A stretch of DNA of 64,000 bases, from positions 1,111,501-1,175,500 of the forward strand of contig NZ_CP030104.1 in assembly GCF_003269425.1 (NCBI RefSeq), written 5' to 3'. Positions 45,384-52,742 of this stretch are shown here, in pieces. The notes under the pieces are model-generated. The model made no database searches and was not told where the DNA came from. It saw only the letters and a program-made list of their open reading frames with translations. The DNA is from Flagellimonas maritima. GTDB taxonomy: Bacteria; Bacteroidota; Bacteroidia; Flavobacteriales; Flavobacteriaceae. The stretch's first letter is position 1. Every line of letters starts with the position of its first letter. A program made the translations under genes and the position numbers.

Positions 45384-46571
45384 ATGAAAAAATTAGTTTT
45401 AGCCTATAGTGGCGGTCTGGACACTTCGTACTGTGCCAAGTACCTATCAAAAGAAGGATATGAAGTCCATGCCGTAAGTGTTAATACCGGGGGATTTTCA
45501 GAACAGGAAATTCTCAATATCCAACAAAAAGCCTTGGAACTAGGGGCAACAACCTATACATCGATTGATGCGGTATCCAATTTTTATGATAAAGTAGTAA
45601 AGTACCTCATCTTTGGGAATGTACTGCGAAATAATACCTATCCCCTATCCGTAAGCGCTGAACGAATCGTGCAGGCCATAGAAATTGTAGATCATGCCAA
45701 AAAGATTGGTGCTACGGCTATCGCCCATGGCAGTACGGGAGCAGGAAATGACCAAGTAAGGTTCGATATGATCTTTCAAATTTTGGCTCCAGAAATCCAA
45801 ATAATAACACCGATTCGGGATAATAAACTATCAAGGGAAGAAGAAATCGACTATCTACGGGAAAACGGAATCGATTATTCCTGGGAAAAGGCAAAATACT
45901 CGATCAACAAAGGATTATGGGGTACTTCGGTAGGAGGTGAAGAAACACTGACCTCACACCTACCATTGCCAGAATCAGCATTCCCAACTCAATTGGAAAA
46001 AGAACTCCCCAAAGAACTTAAACTAAGTTTTGAACAAGGAGAGCTAATAGCGATTGATGGTGAATCCGCTCCGCCTGTTGAGAATATTGAAAAACTGGAA
46101 GATATCGCTTCCAAGTATGCTATAGGAAGAGATATTCATGTAGGCGATACTATCATTGGTATAAAAGGAAGAGTGGGCTTTGAGGCCGCTGCTTCGCTCA
46201 TCATTATAAAAGCGCATCATTTACTGGAAAAGCACACCCTGAGCAAGTGGCAACAATACCAAAAAGAACAATTGGGCAATTTTTATGGTATGCTTTTACA
46301 CGAAGGAAATTATTTGGACGAGGTTATGCGGAATATTGAAGCGTTCCTATCGGACACACAGAAAAAAGTTTCGGGAGATGTCCATATCACACTACACCCA
46401 TACCGATTTGAACTCAACGGAATTTCATCTAAACAAGATTTAATGAATGCCTCTTTTGGCAGTTATGGTGAAATGAACAAAGGCTGGACAGCGGATGACG
46501 CCAAAGGGTTTATCAAAATCCTTTCAAACTCAGGGAAAATAGCTAACCATGTAAACCAACAAAATGATTAA
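45384..46571 (+). CDS. argG: Argininosuccinate synthase
   Basis: ArgG joins citrulline and aspartate using ATP, the penultimate step of arginine synthesis. The start at 45384 (MKKLVLAYSGGLDTSY) fits the PP-loop SGGLDTS N-terminus; the frame from 45345 is extended by 13 residues. The 395 residues carry AHGSTGAGNDQVRFD and the KYSINKGLWGTSVGGEE stretch. It overlaps argC by 8 bp. Codon use and spacing are uniform across the operon. Confidence 0.95.
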   Translation: MKKLVLAYSGGLDTSYCAKYLSKEGYEVHAVSVNTGGFSEQEILNIQQKALELGATTYTSIDAVSNFYDKVVKYLIFGNVLRNNTYPLSVSAERIVQAIEIVDHAKKIGATAIAHGSTGAGNDQVRFDMIFQILAPEIQIITPIRDNKLSREEEIDYLRENGIDYSWEKAKYSINKGLWGTSVGGEETLTSHLPLPESAFPTQLEKELPKELKLSFEQGELIAIDGESAPPVENIEKLEDIASKYAIGRDIHVGDTIIGIKGRVGFEAAASLIIIKAHHLLEKHTLSKWQQYQKEQLGNFYGMLLHEGNYLDEVMRNIEAFLSDTQKKVSGDVHITLHPYRFELNGISSKQDLMNASFGSYGEMNKGWTADDAKGFIKILSNSGKIANHVNQQND

Positions 46572-47538
46572 AGCAGGAATTATTGGTGGGTCTGGGTATA
46601 CGGGCGGTGAATTGGTAAGACTTTTATTGAATCATCCTCAGGTCAATATCGATTTTGTTTACAGTACAACACGTGCGGGACAACCTGTTACCGCTACCCA
46701 TCAGGATTTATTGGGATTGACGGATTTAAAATTTTCAGGTGAAGTAAATTCAGGTGTTGATGTAGTTTTTCTTTGCTTGGGCCATGGAAATTCAACCAAA
46801 TTTTTAGCGGAAAATAGTTTTGATACACATACTAAAATCATTGATCTAAGCAACGATTTTAGATTACAAAAAGATGCTGAATACCATAAAAAAACATTTA
46901 TTTATGGCCTTCCCGAATTGAACAAAGAGAAAATAAAAACTGCGGCTGCCATTGCAAATCCAGGTTGTTTTGCAACCGCTATACAATTGGCCCTGTTGCC
47001 TTTGGCCAAAGCGGATGTGCTACAGAACGATATCCATATAAATGCGGTAACAGGGAGCACGGGTGCAGGTGTTGGACTATCATCTACTTCCCATTTTAGT
47101 TGGAGAAATAACAATGCTTCTTGGTACAAACCCTTCACCCATCAACATTTAGGTGAAATTGGAGAAAGCTTGAATTCCTTTGGAAACAAAACCGCAAAGC
47201 TACATTTCTTGCCCAATCGGGGTAATTTCACAAGGGGTATTTTGGCTACGGCTTATACCAGATTTGAAGGTTCGTTGAACGAAGCAAAGAAGCTTTACAA
47301 AGAATTCTATTCAGATACCATTTTTACACAACTTTCAGAAGAGCCCATTCACTTAAAACAAGTAGTGAACACGAATCAATGTCATGTTCACTTACACAAA
47401 CACGAAGATATTTTATTGATAACCTCGGCAATAGATAATTTAATCAAAGGTGCCTCGGGACAAGCTGTCCAAAATATGAATTTGATGTTCGATTTTTTTG
47501 AAAATACGGGCCTACAACTAAAAGCGGGAGTTTTTTAG
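46564..47538 (+). CDS. argC: N-acyl-gamma-glutamyl-phosphate reductase
   Basis: This NADPH-dependent reductase converts N-acyl-glutamyl phosphate to the semialdehyde. The 324 residues start IIGGSGYTGGELVRLLLNHP. The catalytic Cys is in ANPGCFATAIQLALLP and the active-site His region is LHFLPNRGNFTRGI. It overlaps argG by 8 bp. Given the succinyl-type transcarbamylase below, the acyl group in this operon may be succinyl rather than acetyl. Confidence 0.95.
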   Translation: MIKAGIIGGSGYTGGELVRLLLNHPQVNIDFVYSTTRAGQPVTATHQDLLGLTDLKFSGEVNSGVDVVFLCLGHGNSTKFLAENSFDTHTKIIDLSNDFRLQKDAEYHKKTFIYGLPELNKEKIKTAAAIANPGCFATAIQLALLPLAKADVLQNDIHINAVTGSTGAGVGLSSTSHFSWRNNNASWYKPFTHQHLGEIGESLNSFGNKTAKLHFLPNRGNFTRGILATAYTRFEGSLNEAKKLYKEFYSDTIFTQLSEEPIHLKQVVNTNQCHVHLHKHEDILLITSAIDNLIKGASGQAVQNMNLMFDFFENTGLQLKAGVF

Positions 47539-47553
47539 ATAATAAAAATATTG

Positions 47554-47634
47554 AGTCGAGCTGTCTCATCGAGCGCAGTCAAGATGTGAGACTATAGAGA
47601 AAAATTAAATATCTCTCGACTGCGCTAGAGGTGA
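47554..47634. repeat. Inverted repeat with GAGCGCAGTC / GACTGCGCTA arms
   Basis: The 111 bp between argC and proC contain GTCGAGCTGTCTCATCGAG, then GCGCAGTC, mirrored by CTCGACTGCGCTAGAGGTGAC. A hairpin is expected in the mRNA. It is one of several copies of a dispersed family in this window. Confidence 0.7.
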
Positions 47635-47649
47635 CAAAAAGAAGATAAA

Positions 47650-48444
47650 ATGAAAATAGCAATTATAGGAGCGGGAAATTTGGGTTTGGCCATTGCAAAG
47701 GGTGTTTTGCATAGCAATGGTGCAACGACCATGTACTTGACTAAAAGGAATACTACGGAAATCATGGATTTCGAAAAATATGGCAACGTCACCGTTACCT
47801 GGGACAACCGAGAAGCTGTAAAAAAATCCGATATCTTGATTTTTGCAGTGCAACCTGGACATTTTTCAGGTATTCTTGAGGATATATTGGACTTGCTAAC
47901 CGAAAAACACGTAATCATCAGTACAATTACAGGCTTCAGTATTTCCAAAATAGAGGAAATCATTGGTTCGGATAAATACATTATTCGAAGTATGCCCAAT
48001 ACTGCGATTTCCGTAGGAAATTCAATGACATGCCTTTGTAGCAACGAGTTGGGGGAAAAAAGGATTGACCTTTCAAAAGCTATTTTCAATAGAATGGGAC
48101 ATACTTTGGAAATTCCCGAAGAGCAGATGCAGGCTGCTACCGTAATCTGTGCCAGTGGTATCGCCTTTTGGATGCGTTTGATTCGAGCAACTACCCAGGG
48201 AGCAATTCAATTGGGTTTCGATGCCAAGGAAGCGCAAGAACTGGCAATGCATACCTGCAATGGTGCAGCTAGTCTTTTAATCGAGTCTAAAAGCCACCCC
48301 GAAGAAGAGATAGATCGGGTCACTACCCCAAAAGGATGCACAATTTCAGGTTTGAACGAAATGGAGCATCAAGGATTGAGTTCTTCTTTAATTCGAGGGA
48401 TAGTCACCTCTTTTGAAAAAATAAGCCAAATCAGAAAAGGATGA
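47650..48444 (+). CDS. proC: Pyrroline-5-carboxylate reductase
   Basis: ProC reduces pyrroline-5-carboxylate to proline with NAD(P)H. The 264 residues open with IAIIGAGNLGLAIAKGVL. They include FAVQPGHFSGILEDI and the substrate-binding segments IRSMPNTAISVGNSMT and TTPKGCTISGLNEMEH. The family usually has about 270 residues. It sits within an arginine operon, with repeats on both sides, which suggests shared glutamate-semialdehyde-type chemistry or a link between proline and arginine supply. Confidence 0.93.
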   Translation: MKIAIIGAGNLGLAIAKGVLHSNGATTMYLTKRNTTEIMDFEKYGNVTVTWDNREAVKKSDILIFAVQPGHFSGILEDILDLLTEKHVIISTITGFSISKIEEIIGSDKYIIRSMPNTAISVGNSMTCLCSNELGEKRIDLSKAIFNRMGHTLEIPEEQMQAATVICASGIAFWMRLIRATTQGAIQLGFDAKEAQELAMHTCNGAASLLIESKSHPEEEIDRVTTPKGCTISGLNEMEHQGLSSSLIRGIVTSFEKISQIRKG

Positions 48445-48451
48445 AAAATAT

Positions 48452-48565
48452 AAACACAAACTCAAATATCAAACATAAACTCAAGCCTAAAAAATTGCAC
48501 TTGTATTTAATATTTGAGTTTGAATTTGATACTTGAACTTGATATTTGAACATGAACTTGAATTC
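48452..48565. repeat. TTGAATTTGA-type inverted repeat between proC and argD
   Basis: Left arm AAACTCAAATATCAAACA and the following AACTCAAG are mirrored by TATTTGAGTTTGAATTTGA and ACTTGATATTTGAACATG. It fills almost the whole gap of 124 bp before argD. Confidence 0.65.
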
Positions 48566-48568
48566 TAG

Positions 48569-49738
48569 ATGAAACTATTTGATGTATATCCTTTATATGA
48601 TGTTACCCCAGTATCTGCCAAGGGTATTGAACTAACAGATGACAAAGGCAAAAAATATCTCGATTTCTACGGAGGCCATGCCGTGATTTCCATTGGGCAT
48701 TCCCATCCACATTATGTGAATCGGTTGAAAGAGCAATTGGACAAGATTGGATTTTACAGCAACTCCATCCAAAATCCAATTCAAAAAGAGCTTGCTTCCG
48801 CTCTGGGAAAAGCTTCAAATTGTGAAGCTTATAACCTTTTTATGTGCAATTCGGGCGCAGAAGCCAATGAAAATGCTTTAAAACTGGCATCCTTTCATAC
48901 CCAAAAATCCAAGGTAATCGCCTTTAACAACAGCTTCCATGGAAGAACCTCGGCCGCAGTTGCCGCTACGGACAATCCCAATATAAATGCACCCATAAAC
49001 AAACAGCAAGAGGTAACTTTTCTTCCTCTAAACGATTTTGAAGCCTTTGAAAAAGCAATGGATTCGGACGAGTACTGCGCTGTTATCCTAGAAGCAATTC
49101 AAGGAGTTGGTGGTCTGGATGAGCCCACAACCCAATTTTATCAATTCATTGCGGAACACTGTAAAAAGAAAGGTATTGTCCTCATAGCGGACGAAGTACA
49201 ATCGGGATTTGGGCGAAGTGGAAAGTTTTTTGCCTTTCAACATCATTTGGACCCTGAGCGGAGTCCAACGGACACTGAGCGGAGTCGAAGTGTACAACCC
49301 GATATTATTTCTATCGCCAAAGGCATGGGAAACGGTTTTCCTGTCGGTGGTATTCTTGTACATGAATCCATTAAAGCTTCTTACGGTCTCTTGGGAACCA
49401 CTTTTGGTGGCAATCATTTGGCCTGTGCAGCGACCCTGGCTGTTTTAGAGGTTCTGAAAGAAGAAGATTTGCTGGTAAATGCTAACGAGTTGGGCAGCTA
49501 TTTTAAAGAAAAAGCCAAAGAATTTTTAGAAATAAAAAAAGTAAAAGGAAAAGGATTGATGCTAGGTTTGGAATTTGAATTTGAAGTGGCCGATTTGCGA
49601 AAAAGACTTATTTACAACCAACATATGTTCACAGGAAGTGCAAAAAACAAAAAACTGCTACGGTTTTTACCCGCTCTTAATATAACCAAAACCCATATCG
49701 ATTTATTTTTTGAGGGACTACAAAAAGAGTTGGGATAA
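48569..49738 (+). CDS. argD: N-acylornithine aminotransferase with an in-frame repeat insertion
   Basis: This PLP enzyme transaminates N-acyl-glutamate semialdehyde to N-acylornithine. The 389 residues carry CNSGAEANENALKLA, NSFHGRTSAA and IADEVQSGFGRSG; the PLP Lys is near residue 251 (SIAKGMGNGFP). Near residues 226-243 the segment LDPERSPTDTERSRSV interrupts an otherwise typical FAFQHH ... QPDIISIAK stretch. This is a roughly 48 bp in-frame insertion made of a dispersed palindromic repeat. It lies just before the PLP Lys segment, so it is probably on a surface loop, but activity is unproven. Confidence 0.93.
   Translation: MKLFDVYPLYDVTPVSAKGIELTDDKGKKYLDFYGGHAVISIGHSHPHYVNRLKEQLDKIGFYSNSIQNPIQKELASALGKASNCEAYNLFMCNSGAEANENALKLASFHTQKSKVIAFNNSFHGRTSAAVAATDNPNINAPINKQQEVTFLPLNDFEAFEKAMDSDEYCAVILEAIQGVGGLDEPTTQFYQFIAEHCKKKGIVLIADEVQSGFGRSGKFFAFQHHLDPERSPTDTERSRSVQPDIISIAKGMGNGFPVGGILVHESIKASYGLLGTTFGGNHLACAATLAVLEVLKEEDLLVNANELGSYFKEKAKEFLEIKKVKGKGLMLGLEFEFEVADLRKRLIYNQHMFTGSAKNKKLLRFLPALNITKTHIDLFFEGLQKELG
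49249..49290. repeat. Palindromic repeat inside argD
   Basis: Two 21 bp copies in tandem, GGACCCTGAGCGGAGTCCAAC and GGACACTGAGCGGAGTCGAAG written here as 20-mer cores GGACCCTGAGCGGAGTCCAA and GGACACTGAGCGGAGTCGAA. Their period keeps the frame (7 codons each). The reverse complement occurs at 49763-49784. Confidence 0.8.
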
Positions 49739-49762
49739 TGTTTCGGCCAAGCTCAACACTCC

Positions 49763-49814
49763 ACCCTTCGACTACGCTCAGGGTACGGATTCTAACTAAA
49801 CGGATTCTAACTAA
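49763..49814. repeat. Copy of the argD repeat, plus a 15 bp tandem duplication
   Basis: ACCCTTCGACTACGCTCAGG is the reverse complement of the argD repeat unit with minor changes. Directly after it, ACGGATTCTAACTAA occurs twice (49785-49799, 49800-49814). It lies in the 99 bp gap between argD and argF'. Confidence 0.75.
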
Positions 49815-49837
49815 GCTGAAAATGACAAAAAAATAAA

Positions 49838-50803
49838 ATGAAAAACTATTTATCCATAAATGATATTGATTCGCTTCCCAATTGGGTAGACGAAGCGATT
49901 GCATTAAAAAAAGACCCCTATCAATTTAAAGAAATGGGTAAGCACAAAACCATCTGTCTTTTATTTTTTAACAATAGCCTAAGAACTCGGTTAAGCACTC
50001 AAAAAGCAGCCATGCATATGGGAATGGAAGTAATGGTAATGAATTTTGGAAGTGAAGGCTGGGCTCTGGAATATGAGGATGGAACTGTGATGGATCAAGG
50101 AAACTCAGAACACATTAAAGAAGCTGCCAAGGTGGTTTCCCAATATTGCGATATTATCGCCATAAGGGCGTTTGCCAAACTTAAAGACAGAACAAAGGAT
50201 GAAGCGGAAGAAGTGCTCAATGGTTTTACCAAGTACGCATCCATTCCAGTAGTAAATATGGAAAGTTCCATTGCGCATCCGTTACAGGCTCTCGCTGATG
50301 CCATTACCATAACGGAAAGCAATACCAAACCTAAACCCAAGGTGGTATTATCATGGGCCCCACACCCAAAAGCGTTACCGCACGCCGTGGCAAATTCATT
50401 TATTGAAATGATAAAAAAACAAAACGTTGAATTTACCATTACGCACCCAAAAGGTTACGAGCTAAATCCGTCAATTACGAAAGGCTGCGCTATTGAATAT
50501 GACCAAAACAAAGCCTTGGAAAATGCTGATTTTGTCTATGTAAAAAATTGGAGCAGCTATTCAGATTATGGAAAGGTGTTATCACAGGATAGTCATTGGA
50601 TGATGACCCAAGCCAAATTGGGAAGTGCAAAATTCATGCATTGCCTTCCCGTCCGTAGAAATGTAGTGGTCGAAGATGCCGTATTGGATGGAGGACAGTC
50701 TTTGGTTTTGGAGCAGGCGAACAACAGAACCTTTGCAGCACAGATAGTGCTAAAAAAAATACTGGAACACAGTAATGTTTTCTCTGCCAAAGGGAAAGAA
50801 TAA
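49838..50803 (+). CDS. argF': N-succinylornithine (or acetylornithine) carbamoyltransferase
   Basis: This enzyme carbamoylates an N-acylated ornithine rather than free ornithine. The 321 residues carry FFNNSLRTRLSTQKA (STRTR-like motif altered to SLRTR), the FGSEGWALEYEDGTVMD region and the HCLPVRRNV loop. The loop residue at about position 90 (NSEHIKEA, Ser90) corresponds, by my alignment, to a residue known to set acetyl versus succinyl preference. Glu there suits acetylornithine; Ser, Pro or Val suits succinylornithine. That fits the Bacteroides-type succinyl route. Confidence 0.9.
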   Translation: MKNYLSINDIDSLPNWVDEAIALKKDPYQFKEMGKHKTICLLFFNNSLRTRLSTQKAAMHMGMEVMVMNFGSEGWALEYEDGTVMDQGNSEHIKEAAKVVSQYCDIIAIRAFAKLKDRTKDEAEEVLNGFTKYASIPVVNMESSIAHPLQALADAITITESNTKPKPKVVLSWAPHPKALPHAVANSFIEMIKKQNVEFTITHPKGYELNPSITKGCAIEYDQNKALENADFVYVKNWSSYSDYGKVLSQDSHWMMTQAKLGSAKFMHCLPVRRNVVVEDAVLDGGQSLVLEQANNRTFAAQIVLKKILEHSNVFSAKGKE

Positions 50804-50815
50804 AGGAGATAATCT

Positions 50816-51595
50816 ATGAAAACCAAATTATCCATAGTAAAAATAGGAGGTAACATCATTAATGATGACCAGGAGTTATCCAGATTTTTGAAGCTGTTCT
50901 CAAAAATTAAGGGGAACAAAATCTTGGTTCACGGAGGAGGCAAAAAGGCCACGGAGATTGGAGAAAAACTCGGAGTCATTTCCAAAATGGTCAATGGAAG
51001 AAGAATAACCAATACCGAAAGCTTGGATGTTGCCATCATGGTTTATGGCGGATTATTGAACAAAAAAATTGTAGCTGAACTTCAAGCTTTGGGTTGCAAC
51101 GCCATAGGGATGAGCGGTGCTGATGGAAATACCATCACTGCTAAGAAAAGACCTGTAGGCGATATTGATTTTGGGCTTGTTGGCGATGTGGAAAAAGTAA
51201 ATTCCAGTAGTATTTCGGTTTTCTTAAACGCTGGTCTTACCCCTACTTTTTGTGCATTGACCCACAACGGCAAAGGACAATTGTTAAACACCAATGCGGA
51301 CACTATTGCAGCAGAACTGGCAATTGCCATGTCATCAGAATTTGAAACTACGTTATATTATTGTTTTGAGAAAAAAGGAGTACTGCGAAGCATTGATGAC
51401 GAAAATTCCGTACTTCAACACATCGATTCCAAGAAATACAAGTCCCTTTTGGCAGATGGAATCATAGCAGATGGAATGCTCCCAAAAATGCACAACTGCT
51501 TTCATGCATTACAACAGAACGTAAAACAAGTTTGTATAGGAAATAGTGATATGCTTCAAGAAGAAAATTCAAATTTTACAACGCTTACCTTATGA
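50816..51595 (+). CDS. argB: N-acylglutamate kinase
   Basis: ArgB phosphorylates N-acylglutamate using ATP. The 259 residues open with SIVKIGGNIINDD and LVHGGGKKATEIGEKLG, both amino-acid-kinase signatures. The later AIGMSGADGNTITAKKRP and NTNADTIAAELA match the substrate and ATP sites. Unlike most genes in the window, AGGAG lies about 8 bases before its ATG, a Shine-Dalgarno-like site. It overlaps argE by 4 bp (ATGA). Confidence 0.94.
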   Translation: MKTKLSIVKIGGNIINDDQELSRFLKLFSKIKGNKILVHGGGKKATEIGEKLGVISKMVNGRRITNTESLDVAIMVYGGLLNKKIVAELQALGCNAIGMSGADGNTITAKKRPVGDIDFGLVGDVEKVNSSSISVFLNAGLTPTFCALTHNGKGQLLNTNADTIAAELAIAMSSEFETTLYYCFEKKGVLRSIDDENSVLQHIDSKKYKSLLADGIIADGMLPKMHNCFHALQQNVKQVCIGNSDMLQEENSNFTTLTL

Positions 51596-52662
51596 AAATA
51601 CACCAAACGGAACTATCCCAAAAGGCAATACAACTTCTGAAAGAGCTGATTGCCATTCGCTCATTTTCTAGAGAAGAGGATAAAACAGCGGATACCATTC
51701 AAAAATGGTTGGCCAATTTCGGAATTGAAACGGAGCGACAGTTCAACAACGTGTATGCGTTCAACAAGCATTTTGATGAAAACAAGCCTACCCTACTTTT
51801 AAATTCCCATCATGACACCGTTAAACCCAATAGTGCCTATACCAAAGACCCTTTTGATCCACATATTGAAGATGGAAAATTGTTTGGCTTGGGAAGTAAT
51901 GATGCGGGTGGTTGTTTGGTCTCGCTTTTAGCCACTTTTACGCATTTTTATAATCAGGAAGACCTAAGTCACAATATTATCATGGCAGCTTCTGCGGAAG
52001 AAGAAAATGCTGGGGAACGAAGCTTAAGGGGCTTATTGCCCATGCTTCCAGAAATAGATGTGGCCGTTGTTGGAGAGCCTACCCTAATGGATCTGGCCAT
52101 AGCTGAAAAGGGATTGGTCGTTTTTGATGCTGTAGTGGAAGGAACGCCATCACATGCGGCGCATCCAAATGATAACAATTCCATTTACAATACCATCGAG
52201 GTGCTTGAGTGGTTCAAAAAACATACCTTCGATAAAACTTCCGATGTTTTGGGCGAAGTAAAAATGACGGTGACCCAAATTAAAGCGGGAAGCCAGCATA
52301 ATGTGGTACCTGCGCAAGTGGATTTGGTAATCGATGTTCGTGTAAATGACCGCTATTCCAACAAGGAAATAGCTGAGATACTTCAAAATGAAGCGCCTTG
52401 TAAAATTACCCCACGTTCGTTACGACTGAATTCTTCAGCCATTGACCCTGACCATGATTTGGTAAAAAGCGGACTTGCACTTGGCAGAAAAACCTACGGT
52501 TCACCCACACTTTCGGACCAAGCGGCCTTGAGTTGCCAATCCGTTAAACTGGGTCCTGGCGATAGCACACGGTCCCATTCTGCCAATGAGTTTATTTATG
52601 TCGATGAAATCGAGAAAGGCATAGATTTGTACATCAAAATATTGGAAGGATTTTTAAAATAA
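51592..52662 (+). CDS. argE: M20 peptidase-type N-acylornithine/citrulline deacylase
   Basis: This metal-dependent deacylase removes the N-acyl group from the citrulline or ornithine intermediate. The 356 residues carry the M20 metal motifs NSHHDTVKP and GLGSNDAGGCLVS, then SAEEENAGERSL with the catalytic Glu pair and VVGEPT. The SRSHSANEF-type closing motif reads DSTRSHSANEF. In pathways with N-acylornithine transcarbamylase, its substrate is acylcitrulline. It overlaps argB and is followed by an 80 bp repeat and argH. Confidence 0.92.
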   Translation: MKIHQTELSQKAIQLLKELIAIRSFSREEDKTADTIQKWLANFGIETERQFNNVYAFNKHFDENKPTLLLNSHHDTVKPNSAYTKDPFDPHIEDGKLFGLGSNDAGGCLVSLLATFTHFYNQEDLSHNIIMAASAEEENAGERSLRGLLPMLPEIDVAVVGEPTLMDLAIAEKGLVVFDAVVEGTPSHAAHPNDNNSIYNTIEVLEWFKKHTFDKTSDVLGEVKMTVTQIKAGSQHNVVPAQVDLVIDVRVNDRYSNKEIAEILQNEAPCKITPRSLRLNSSAIDPDHDLVKSGLALGRKTYGSPTLSDQAALSCQSVKLGPGDSTRSHSANEFIYVDEIEKGIDLYIKILEGFLK

Positions 52663-52664
52663 GT

Positions 52665-52737
52665 ATTGAGAGATTAGATGTGAGAAGTTAGATGAAAAAT
52701 CAATCACATATCTCATATCTCATATCTAACATCTAAT
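52665..52737. repeat. Inverted repeat made of AGATTAGATG / CATATCTCATATCTAACATC
   Basis: The whole gap between argE and argH consists of a left arm GAGATTAGATGTGAGAAG, TTAGATGA and a right arm TCATATCTCATATCTAACAT. It pairs imperfectly as a hairpin in the mRNA. Confidence 0.65.
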
Positions 52738-52742
52738 AAAAC

